Shown here: positions 41,485 to 49,657 of the stretch, one piece after another
Numbering within the stretch: position 1 is the stretch's first letter
Layout: each line of letters starts with the position of its first letter
DNA from: DAHUXD01 sp963805495
Lineage (GTDB): Bacteria; Acidobacteriota; Thermoanaerobaculia; UBA5066; Gp7-AA6
Direction of reading: 5' to 3'
DNA: 64,000 nt
Assembly: GCA_963805495.1 (NCBI GenBank)
Contig: CAWDUQ010000004.1
Location: forward strand, 885,571 to 949,570
Position numbers and translations under genes: made by a program
Notes under the pieces: model-generated
The model's input: the letters and a program-made list of their open reading frames with translations, nothing else
The model's database searches: none
What the model was told of the DNA's origin: nothing

Positions 41485-42792
41485 TTGAGACGCGCTCGCA
41501 TCCCGGCACTCTTGCTCGCGGCGGCCCTCGCCGCCTCGACGCTTCCCGCTCGACCGGCACCCGACCCGGCGCCGACTCCCTCCATCCGCGCGGCGGGCGC
41601 CGCAACGGCGTACACGCTCACTCCCGAGAGGCGCGAAAAGGCCGTCGCCTACGCTCGCGCGCGGTACACGCTGCACTTCGCCGCGTTCGCCTGGAGCGTG
41701 CTCGTGCTCGTCGCGCTCATCGCGATTCGCCTCGGTCCGCGTTTGCGTGACCGGGCGGAATCCCTCACCCGCCGCCGGTTCGGGCAGGCGGCGGTCTTCG
41801 TTACGCTGCTCTTCGTCGCGCTTTCGATCCTGGAGCTTCCGACCTCGATCTACGGCCACCACCTGTCGCTTCTCTACGGGCAGTCGGTGCAGGGCTGGGC
41901 CTCGTGGCTCTGGGACCAGGTCAAGGGACTCCTCGTCGGCATCGCCATCGCGATTCCGATCGTCTGGCTCTTCTACGCCATCCTGCGGCGGAGTCCGCGC
42001 CGCTGGTGGGTCTGGTTCTGGCTCGCCCTTCTGCCGATCCTCGTGTTCCTGATCTTCGTGACCCCGGTCGTGATCGACCCGCTCTTCTTCCAGTTCGAGC
42101 CGCTCGCTCCGAAGCACCCGGAGCTGGCGAACGCGATCGGGCGGGTCGCCGAGCGGGCCGGCGAGCCGATCGCGCCCGAGCGGATGTTCGTGATGAACGC
42201 GAGCACGAAGTTTACCGGCATCAACGCCTACGTCACCGGCCTCGGCGCCTCCAAACGCGTCGTCGTCTGGGACACGGCGATCGCGAAGTCGACCGTCCCG
42301 GAGACCCTCTTCGTGTTCGGGCACGAGATGGGTCACTACGTCCTGCGTCACATCCCCAGGACGATCGCGTTTCTCTGGGGCCTCCTCTTCGTTCTCCTGC
42401 TTCTTGGCGCCGCCCTGCTCCGCGGCGTCTTCCGAGGGGGCGAGCGGTGGGGCATCCGCGGCCTCGCCGACTGGGCGTCGCTGCCGCTGCTGCTCCTCGG
42501 CGTGACCGTCGCCGGCGAGCTCGCGACGCCGATCGTCGCCGGCTACAGCCGGAACCAGGAGCACCAGGCCGACATCTTCGGCCTCGAAGCGATCCACGGC
42601 CTCGTACCCGATTCGCCCGCCGCCGCCGCGGGCGCCTTCCAGGTCCTCGGCGAGACCAACCTCTCGGATCCGGATCCGAGCCCCTTCATCAGATTCTGGC
42701 TCTACGACCATCCGCCGCTCGCCGAGCGCCTGCGCTTCGCGGCCGGGTACGACCCGTGGACCAAGGGGGAGCCGCCGAAGTACGTGAAGTGA
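41485..42792 (+). CDS. M48-family membrane zinc metalloprotease (Ste24/HtpX-like)
   Basis: A 435-residue protein with a signal or TM segment, then four to six TM helices. The zinc site is HEMGH at 280-284 with third ligand Glu359 in NQEHQADIFG, and the N-terminal CAAX-protease region LPTSIYGHH is also Ste24-like. It probably removes or controls damaged membrane proteins. The TTG at 41485 follows GGAGAGGCGG; an in-frame ATG at 41374 would overlap the cupin promoter region. Confidence 0.88.
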   Translation: MRRARIPALLLAAALAASTLPARPAPDPAPTPSIRAAGAATAYTLTPERREKAVAYARARYTLHFAAFAWSVLVLVALIAIRLGPRLRDRAESLTRRRFGQAAVFVTLLFVALSILELPTSIYGHHLSLLYGQSVQGWASWLWDQVKGLLVGIAIAIPIVWLFYAILRRSPRRWWVWFWLALLPILVFLIFVTPVVIDPLFFQFEPLAPKHPELANAIGRVAERAGEPIAPERMFVMNASTKFTGINAYVTGLGASKRVVVWDTAIAKSTVPETLFVFGHEMGHYVLRHIPRTIAFLWGLLFVLLLLGAALLRGVFRGGERWGIRGLADWASLPLLLLGVTVAGELATPIVAGYSRNQEHQADIFGLEAIHGLVPDSPAAAAGAFQVLGETNLSDPDPSPFIRFWLYDHPPLAERLRFAAGYDPWTKGEPPKYVK

Positions 42793-42863
42793 GGGCCGCC
42801 GCGCGGCGGGCCGCCCTGCGCCGCCCGCAAGGTTCCGTGCCGAGGTGACTCCGGGCTCCCGGC

Positions 42864-42889
42864 CGTAGGGGCGGGGCTCGCCCCGCCCT
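42864..42889 (+). repeat. single REP, GC-swapped variant
   Basis: GTAG head, stem GGGCGGGG, loop CTCG-type, stem CCCCGCCC. It abuts the 3' end of the following convergent gene at 42892. Confidence 0.8.
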
Positions 42890-42891
42890 CA

Positions 42892-45243
42892 TCAGAGATA
42901 CGGCAGCGAGAACGTCTTCACGAGAAACACCGCCATCTGCTGGCGGTTGACTATGTTGACGGGGCAGTACGTGTTCGTGCCGCAGCCGCCCGTGATCTGG
43001 CGCAGAGCGAGCTCGTAGATCCAGGGCGAGAAGGAATTCGAGCAGGGAACGTCGGTGAACGTGGCGGTCGTGCACGGCGGAGGCGCGTAGTCGGAGCCTT
43101 CCAGCCCCTTCAGCAGAAAGACCGCCATCTGCTGCCGGTTGACGGGATTGGTCGGGCAGTAGTTGGTCCCGCCGCAGCCGCCGGTGATGTTCAGTCCCGC
43201 GAGCGCCTCGATCCAGGGATCGAAGCCGTTACCGGTGCAGGGCACGTCGGTGAAGATGGTCCCGGTGCACGGCGGGGGCGTGTAGCAGAGGCCGTACTTT
43301 CCCCGCAGCAGGAAGACCGCCATCTGCTGCCGGGTGACGGGATTGAGCGGGCAGTAGTTGGGTCCGCCGCAGCCGACGGTCAGGCCGTTCGCCACGAGAC
43401 CCCCGATGTACTGGCGGAAACCGCTGCCGCCGTCGACGTCGGCGAAGTTCGACACGTACCCGTTCGGGAGCGTTCCCGCGAGTCCCGACGGATTCGAGAC
43501 GGCGACGGCGTTGATCGATCCCGCGGGCAGCGCCGGCGCCTGGGCCGTGATGAACGTCGGCAGCACGACCTGGACGTTGGTCGCCGGGACGCCGCCAACC
43601 GTCACCGTCGCGCCGTTCTCGAACTGCATGCCCTGGATCGAGAGCAGCGAGCCCGCGGCGTCGCCCGTCAGCGGGCTCGACGAGAGCACGAGCCGCTGCG
43701 AGAACTCCGAGGTGCTGCCGTCGTCGGCGGTCGCCGTTGCCGTCACCCGCAGATCCGGGGCGACCGTGACGGGGGAGAGCAGCACGTTGAACGCGGCCTT
43801 CCCCGAGCCGTCGGTCGTGACCTGCGTCGTCCCGATCCACTTCTCGCCTTCCAGGAAGTCGTGCGGGAACCGGCTGCACGCCGGGTTCTCGTAGAAGTCG
43901 AGGTCGAAGGTGGACGCGGCGGTCGAGTCGAGGCTGCCGATGATGCGCACGCCCATGCCCTCGGGAACGGCCGAGACCACGTTGGGAAAGTTCTGCTGCC
44001 CCGGGTCGCCGTCGCCCGGGTCGTTGGCGGTCACGCCGTTGCTGCCGATGTCGAGCCCGATGAACGTGTTGTCGTGGATCGAGTTGCCGCGGACGGTGTT
44101 CGTCGTGCCGTTGTTGACGATCCCGATCGCGTTGTACGCGACGACGTTGCCACCGGGCCCGCCGGGCGTTGCCGTGCCGACCAGCGTGCCGGTCGACGAG
44201 TTGATGTCGATGGCGACGTTGTTGCCGACCTGCGACATCTCCGACGGGTCCGTGCCGAAGAAGTTGCCCTGCACGATGGTGCCGTCGTCGGCTGTCAGGC
44301 GAAGCCCGATCTCGGTGCTGCCGCCGAAGACGTTGCCCTCGCCGGCGCCGGTGCCGCCGACCTCGAGGTTGTTCGAAAGGTTGGCCTGGATGCCCTGCTT
44401 GTTGGGGATCACCAGCATTCCGGTCGCGTCCGTGCCGAAGAAGTTGCCCTGGACGACGGCGGCGTTGCAGGACTGGAAGAGGATCCCGACGCCTGAACTG
44501 CCGGAGATGACGTTGCCCTGGCCCGCGCTGCCGCCGCCGACGACGACTCCGTTGCTGTTGGAACAACTGATTCCGTAGCCGTTGGGCATCGCGACCGATC
44601 CCGTCGCATCGACGCCGATGAAGTTGCCCCGAACCGTGCCGGTCGACGAGGCGCCGAAGTACACGCCGTAGGACAGGTTGTTGGAAAGGATGTTGCGATC
44701 GCCCGGGTTCGGGCCGCCGATGACGTTGCCGGCCGAGCCGTTCTGGAGGGTCACGCCGGTGCCGTTGCCGAGCGCCACCGTGCCCGAGGGGTCCGTCCCG
44801 ATGCGCGAGCCGAGGAGCGTCAGCGCTCCGGTCGAGCTCACGTTGATTGCCCCCCCGCACTGGTTGATCGCGAGCGCCTTGATGGTGGTCGGCGTGCCCT
44901 GGATGGCCAGGCAGGTCGAGCCGAAGCCGCCGTCGCGGTGGATCTCGATCTCCGGCGTGCCGGCAAATCCGGGCTGCGTCGTGCCGTCGATCGTCATTCC
45001 GGCGAGGAACGCGATCGCCGGCAGGTCCGTCGCGAGCGCGATCGAGTGCGGCCCGGTGCCGGCGATGTTGAACGCGATCACGTGCGGTCCGGGGGTGGCC
45101 GCGTTGGCGTCGAGCACCGCCTGACGGAGCGACCCCGCACCCGAGTCGGCGATCGTCGTGACGGTATAGGTCGTCGCGGAAAGGGACGCGGTGCAGGCGA
45201 GACCGAAAGCGACTCCGAGGCATGCAACACGGGTCGGGCGCAT
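42892..45243 (-). CDS. secreted parallel beta-helix protein with IPT domain and SLH-like repeats
   Basis: A 783-residue protein with a signal peptide (ACLGVAFGLACTASLSA). The CSLREA-like start YTVTTIADSGAGSLRQAV leads into right-handed beta-helix repeats with many NxxGNFFGTD and GNVIGGPN turns up to about 430. An IPT/TIG-like strand set follows, then three SLH-like repeats ending CGTNTYCPVNIVNRQQMA. It is probably a surface-tethered adhesin or polysaccharide-binding protein; enzymatic residues were not found. Confidence 0.85.
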   Translation of the reverse strand: MRPTRVACLGVAFGLACTASLSATTYTVTTIADSGAGSLRQAVLDANAATPGPHVIAFNIAGTGPHSIALATDLPAIAFLAGMTIDGTTQPGFAGTPEIEIHRDGGFGSTCLAIQGTPTTIKALAINQCGGAINVSSTGALTLLGSRIGTDPSGTVALGNGTGVTLQNGSAGNVIGGPNPGDRNILSNNLSYGVYFGASSTGTVRGNFIGVDATGSVAMPNGYGISCSNSNGVVVGGGSAGQGNVISGSSGVGILFQSCNAAVVQGNFFGTDATGMLVIPNKQGIQANLSNNLEVGGTGAGEGNVFGGSTEIGLRLTADDGTIVQGNFFGTDPSEMSQVGNNVAIDINSSTGTLVGTATPGGPGGNVVAYNAIGIVNNGTTNTVRGNSIHDNTFIGLDIGSNGVTANDPGDGDPGQQNFPNVVSAVPEGMGVRIIGSLDSTAASTFDLDFYENPACSRFPHDFLEGEKWIGTTQVTTDGSGKAAFNVLLSPVTVAPDLRVTATATADDGSTSEFSQRLVLSSSPLTGDAAGSLLSIQGMQFENGATVTVGGVPATNVQVVLPTFITAQAPALPAGSINAVAVSNPSGLAGTLPNGYVSNFADVDGGSGFRQYIGGLVANGLTVGCGGPNYCPLNPVTRQQMAVFLLRGKYGLCYTPPPCTGTIFTDVPCTGNGFDPWIEALAGLNITGGCGGTNYCPTNPVNRQQMAVFLLKGLEGSDYAPPPCTTATFTDVPCSNSFSPWIYELALRQITGGCGTNTYCPVNIVNRQQMAVFLVKTFSLPYL

Positions 45244-45677
45244 CGGCGACTCCTTCTTGTCTGTGGGCAGGGTTCTGGCTGCGAAGTCTATGCCCGGTGT
45301 CCGCCTTTTCGGCGCCTTTCGGGATGGGTGGCCGCGAGGCCGTCCTACCGGGATGTTCCGGACGCCGACTTCAGCCCGTCCCCGGCTCGGACGGCCCGCT
45401 CCCCGTCGCCGCCGCCGGATGCGGTGGTGTGTCGGTGCCTCCCGCGGAATGCGACCGGGGATCGCGCCGCTGAAGTTCTCGCGCCGATCATCTTCGACGT
45501 TTCTAACGTTCGCCGATCGGCTCCATCGCGCCGCTCGAAGTGGTACAGTCGATTCGTTCTCGCCTCGCTCGCCCTTTGCCAGACCCTTCTGACGAATCCC
45601 GACCGAACAACCGACGAGAATGCTGGGCGCCGCGCCGTGGTGTCTTCGCTCGACCTCTATCGGCGAAGGAGAAAATC
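45244..45677. other. 434-base divergent intergenic region
   Basis: It separates the beta-helix gene from the Pro/Ala-rich gene. An extended -10 box TGGTACAGT lies at 45541-45549, giving a leader of about 120 bases for the gene at 45678, whose ribosome site is GAAGGAG. I see no protein frame and no recognised structured RNA. Confidence 0.55.
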
Positions 45678-46430
45678 ATGCGTTCCACCCATCGTTTGTT
45701 CATGGCAGCGATTCTTCTCACGGTCGCGGCCGGATTCGCCTCGGCCCAGGAAGCCGTCGCGCCGCCCCCGCCGCCCGTCCCCAACGTCGCCGTGCCCGGC
45801 GGCGAGCTCTCGCCGCTTCCCGTCGCCAATGTCGCCGTACCCGGCGGCGAGCTCCCGCCGCTTCCCGTCGTCGCCGAAGCGCCGGTTCCTGACCCCAACG
45901 TGCCGGCCGTCGCGCCCGCCCTCACCATCGATCCGAGCGCCCTGGCCGTCGCCCCCGCCGCCGTGGTGATCGCTCAGCCCGAGCCGGAGAAGGCGGTTGT
46001 CACGACGACCACGACCCACGTCACGAAGAAGACCGCGAAGAAACCCGCCCACGAGCCTGTCGCGAAGCCCGCGATCGTAGCGGCCGAGGCGGTTGAGCCA
46101 GTCCCGGCCCCTGCCGCAGCCGCGATCGCCCCGGCTGCCTCGAGCACCCTCGAATCCCTGCCGCCCGCCAACGCCACTGCGAACACCGCGTCGGCGAAGG
46201 GCGCTGCGCCCGCGCCGGCCGCATTGGGGTCGGTCATCGTCGAGACTCCCGCCGAAGGAACTTCCGTCACCATGGGCATCGGCGGCTGGCTGCTCGCCCT
46301 CGGCGTCGTTGCCGCGTTGGCCGGCATCATCACGCTGCTCCGGCGCCGCCGGACGGCGCGCCTGGCTCCGATCAGCGGGCTCCCGGCGTTCAGTCCCGAG
46401 CTGAAGCCGGTTCCGGTGACGCGGCTCTAG
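45678..46430 (+). CDS. Pro/Ala-rich exported protein with C-terminal membrane anchor
   Basis: A 250-residue protein with a signal peptide (LFMAAILLTVAAGFASAQ). A tandem repeat NVAVPGGELSPLPVA / NVAVPGGELPPLPVV follows, then a low-complexity Pro/Ala/Lys stretch with KKTAKKPAHEP. Near the end a TM helix (GGWLLALGVVAALAGIITLL) is capped by RRRR and a 25-residue tail. This topology suits an envelope-spanning linker. No family was recognised. Confidence 0.75.
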   Translation: MRSTHRLFMAAILLTVAAGFASAQEAVAPPPPPVPNVAVPGGELSPLPVANVAVPGGELPPLPVVAEAPVPDPNVPAVAPALTIDPSALAVAPAAVVIAQPEPEKAVVTTTTTHVTKKTAKKPAHEPVAKPAIVAAEAVEPVPAPAAAAIAPAASSTLESLPPANATANTASAKGAAPAPAALGSVIVETPAEGTSVTMGIGGWLLALGVVAALAGIITLLRRRRTARLAPISGLPAFSPELKPVPVTRL

Positions 46431-46449
46431 CTTCCGCTCTCAACATGGG

Positions 46450-46752
46450 GTGGCCGCAAAGGCTCTCGTGACGGCCGTCGAACTCGAAGCGTGCGAGTCG
46501 GCGGTCGTGGGCGACGTCTTTGCTTCCCCGTACAAGAGCGACGACAGCGGCCACGCCATCCTCGCCACGGCGACGACGACCGGGATTCCGGGGTGCGGGA
46601 GGTTCCGGATGGACTTCGTGATCCCCGAGCCGCCCAAGCATATGCGTCGGGGCCGCCCCCCCGGAGAGGGACTGTCCCGGGGCACGCCGCTTGCAGTTCG
46701 AACGATCGACCCCGCAACCGGCGCGGGGCTCCGGCCGGCTGGAGCAGCCTGA
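46450..46752 (+). CDS. doubtful hypothetical protein
   Basis: A 100-codon open frame from GTG whose first 55 codons have the GC-rich third positions of real genes here (VELEACESAVVGDVFASP). It has no ribosome site, no recognised family and a degraded C-terminal half. It fills a 368-base gap and may be a remnant. Confidence 0.25.
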   Translation: MAAKALVTAVELEACESAVVGDVFASPYKSDDSGHAILATATTTGIPGCGRFRMDFVIPEPPKHMRRGRPPGEGLSRGTPLAVRTIDPATGAGLRPAGAA

Positions 46753-46798
46753 CGCGACTGGCCGAGCGATCACCGGACGAGCCGGGTGGAGGCTGCGC

Positions 46799-47992
46799 GT
46801 GCCCCGCCATAACCGTCGTCAGTTCATCTACGGATCGACCGCCGCCTTCGCATCGTTGACCGCCGGACGCTCCGTTCTCTTCGCCAAGGACAAACTGCCC
46901 AAACCCGACAAGAGCGGCATCGATCACATCGTCGTCGCGATGGTCGAGAACCGCTCCTTCGACCACATCCTCGGCTGGCTGCCCGGTGCGAACGGGCGCC
47001 AGGCCGGCCTCGTCTACACCGACGCCAGCGGCGCCGCCTTCGAGACCTACCCGCTGGCGCCCGACTTCCAGGGTTGCGGGCACCCGGACCCGGACCATTC
47101 CTACGACGGGGGCCGAGTCGAGTACAACGAGCGCGCCTGCGACGGATGGCTCCGCGCCGGCTCGAACGACCAGTACGCCATCGGCTACTACCGACAGGAG
47201 GACCTTCCTTTCCTCGGGAAGGCGGCACCGGACTGGACCGTCTGCAGCCGCTACTTTTCGCCGATCATGGCTTCGACCTATCCCAACCGGATCTACCAGC
47301 ACGCCGGCGTCACGGACCGGCTCGACAACGCAACGACCCTCTCCACTCTGCCGACGATCTGGGACCGCCTTTCTACTGCGGGCCTCGAGGGCCGCTACTA
47401 CTTTTCCGACATCCCTTTCCTCGCCCTCTGGGGGACGAGGCACGCCGGGATCATGCGCCCGTACGCCGAATTCCTCCTCGACTGCGCCTCCGGAAACCTG
47501 CCCCCGGTGTCTTTCGTCGACCCGCCGTTTTCGGGCGAAGAGGAGGGCGCCTCGTCCGACGACCACCCGCACGGCGACATCCGGGCGGGGGAGTCGTGGC
47601 TGTATCAGACCTACCGCGCCGTCACGACCGGCGCCGGCTGGGAACGCACCGTCCTCGTCATCAACTTCGACGAGTGGGGAGGCTTTTTCGAGCACGTTCC
47701 GCCGCCCTTCGCCACCGACGTCCGCCCCGAATTCGAGCTGCGCGGCTTCCGGGTGCCCTGCATCGTCGTTTCGCCGCTCGCCCGTCGAGGGTTCGTCGCC
47801 GACGGCGTCTACGATCACACCTCGGTCCTCAAGATGATCGAGTGGCGGTTCGGCCTTCGGGCCCTCTCGACCCGGGATGCGGGTGCAAACAACCTGGCCG
47901 AGGTCCTCGACTTCAAGACGAAGTGGAAGGACGTGAGCGATCCACCGGACTACGCAGTACCGCCGTTCGTCTCTCCGCCCTGCCCGGTGTAG
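46799..47992 (+). CDS. Tat-exported phospholipase C/acid-phosphatase-like phosphoesterase
   Basis: A 397-residue protein. The N terminus HNRRQFIYGSTAAFASL is a twin-arginine signal. The phosphoesterase family (PF04185) motifs are intact: HIVVAMVENRSFDHILGWLP with the metal-binding ENRSFDH, STYPNR, and NFDEWGGFFEHVPPP. It probably hydrolyses phosphodiesters or phosphomonoesters in the periplasm. The GTG at 46799 is supported by ribosome site GGTGGAGG 7 bases upstream and places the twin Arg at residues 6-7. Confidence 0.9.
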   Translation: MPRHNRRQFIYGSTAAFASLTAGRSVLFAKDKLPKPDKSGIDHIVVAMVENRSFDHILGWLPGANGRQAGLVYTDASGAAFETYPLAPDFQGCGHPDPDHSYDGGRVEYNERACDGWLRAGSNDQYAIGYYRQEDLPFLGKAAPDWTVCSRYFSPIMASTYPNRIYQHAGVTDRLDNATTLSTLPTIWDRLSTAGLEGRYYFSDIPFLALWGTRHAGIMRPYAEFLLDCASGNLPPVSFVDPPFSGEEEGASSDDHPHGDIRAGESWLYQTYRAVTTGAGWERTVLVINFDEWGGFFEHVPPPFATDVRPEFELRGFRVPCIVVSPLARRGFVADGVYDHTSVLKMIEWRFGLRALSTRDAGANNLAEVLDFKTKWKDVSDPPDYAVPPFVSPPCPV

Positions 47993-48213
47993 GGGCAAGG
48001 CTCGTTCTCGCGCGCTCCCTGCAAGGTAAGGGTCAGTCCCCACTTGTTGACTTTCGCGGGACGGACTGCGAGAAGAGCGCATTGCGCCGATGGCGGGCGC
48101 CAGCTCCATGACCTCCTCCAGAGGCCATGCGACCGCTTCTGGAGGTCAATCGCCCCGGTTCCGAGTTGTACCCGGCCCACCTTCCGGCGCGCCTCTTGCT
48201 ACGGGGTACTCTG

Positions 48214-49548
48214 ATGCCCCTGACCCGACCACGCCCGTCCCACGCGCCCCGTGTGCACTCCCGCCGGCGGACGGTGGGGCACGTGATTCCGATCGCGATC
48301 GTCTCGGCGATCGCCGGGTACATGCTGGCGATCACGGCGGCGAAGTCGGGTGCGCCGCGGAAAACGGTCTACGAGCTGCCGCACGGCTTCCGCGTGACGG
48401 ACGCGACCTTCCTGCCGTCGGCGCTGCCGGTGCCGGCGATGACCTCCGGCAACCGAATCGAAATTCTCGAGAACGGCGACGGGATCTTCCCGGCCATGCT
48501 CCAGGCGATCGCGGCGGCGACGAAGACGGTGAACTTCGAGGCCTACATCTTCTGGTCGGGCGAGGTGGGTTCGCGCTTCCGGGACGCACTGGCCGAGCGG
48601 GCGTCGCACGGGGTGGAAGTGCGGCTCCTCCTCGACGCGGTCGGCTCGACGGGCTCGAAACTCAAGTCGAGCGACGTGGACGTCATGAAGAAGGCCGGCG
48701 TCCGCGTCGAGTTCTTTCACTCGAAGAAGCCCTGGCACTTCTGGGTCCTGAACCACCGCAACCACCGCCGCGTCCTGGTGGTCGACGGACGGGTCGGGTT
48801 CACGGGCGGCGTGGGGTTCGCCGACGAGTGGGCCGGCGACGCCGACTCGCCCGAGCACTGGCGCGATACGCAGGTGCGCGTCGAGGGGCCCGCCGTGCGG
48901 GGGCTGCAGCGCGCGTTCCAGGATAACTGGTCGGAGGCGACGGGCGAGGCGCTGGTGGGCGACGAGTTCTTTCCCGCGCTGCCACCGGCCGGATCCCTTT
49001 CTGCCGCCGTGGTGCCGTCTTCGCCGCTCGCCGCGATGTCGGGGGCAGGCCGCGTCTACGCGATCTCGCTCGCCGCCGCCGCAAAGGAGATCTGGATCGC
49101 GAACTCCTACTTCGTGCCGGACGAGGAGGCCTCGAACCTCCTGGTCGCCGCCGTCCGCCGGGGCGTGGACGTGCGGGTGATCGTCCCTTCCGACGAGCAC
49201 AACGACGTGCCCGCGACGAAGGCGGCGGGCCGCGCCGGCTACGGGACGCTGCTGTCGGGCGGCGTGAAGATCTTCGAATACGAGCCGACGATGTTTCACC
49301 TGAAGACGATGGTCGTGGACGGGATCTTCTCGACGGTCGGTTCGGCGAACTTCGACGCACGCTCGTTCCACCTGAACGAGGAGGTCAACCTCTTCGTCTA
49401 CGACACGGCCTTCGCGGGAGAGATGCGCGAGCGCTACGAGCGGGACCTGGCGAAGTGCCGTTCCTACACGCTCGCGATGTGGAAGGCGCGGCCGCTGCGT
49501 AAGCGGTTCACGGAGTGGATCGTCGGTCCGATCCGGTCCGAGCTGTAG
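48214..49548 (+). CDS. phospholipase D-family cardiolipin synthase-like protein
   Basis: A 444-residue protein with one N-terminal TM helix (VIPIAIVSAIAGYMLAI). It has two PLD domains. The second HKD motif is canonical (HLKTMVVDGIFSTVGSANFD). The first reads HRRVLVVDGRVGFTGG, with Arg where the motif has Lys. Two-domain enzymes of this size make cardiolipin from phosphatidylglycerol, but the altered first motif leaves activity uncertain. The ATG at 48214 is preferred to 48127, which adds an Arg/Pro leader. Confidence 0.88.
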   Translation: MPLTRPRPSHAPRVHSRRRTVGHVIPIAIVSAIAGYMLAITAAKSGAPRKTVYELPHGFRVTDATFLPSALPVPAMTSGNRIEILENGDGIFPAMLQAIAAATKTVNFEAYIFWSGEVGSRFRDALAERASHGVEVRLLLDAVGSTGSKLKSSDVDVMKKAGVRVEFFHSKKPWHFWVLNHRNHRRVLVVDGRVGFTGGVGFADEWAGDADSPEHWRDTQVRVEGPAVRGLQRAFQDNWSEATGEALVGDEFFPALPPAGSLSAAVVPSSPLAAMSGAGRVYAISLAAAAKEIWIANSYFVPDEEASNLLVAAVRRGVDVRVIVPSDEHNDVPATKAAGRAGYGTLLSGGVKIFEYEPTMFHLKTMVVDGIFSTVGSANFDARSFHLNEEVNLFVYDTAFAGEMRERYERDLAKCRSYTLAMWKARPLRKRFTEWIVGPIRSEL

Positions 49549-49657
49549 ACCCCTTCGGAAGCAGCAGATCCGGAGTACCTCCCCTGCGGTCAACCGGCCG
49601 GACCTCATCTGTCCCACCGCACCTGCCACAATCTCCACGACAGGGGAGGACCACGCC

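Noticed and set aside
46450..46752. A confident gene in the 368-base gap before the phospholipase
   Set aside because: Codon bias is gene-like only in the first half, with no ribosome site or homology I recognise, so it is kept at low confidence only.
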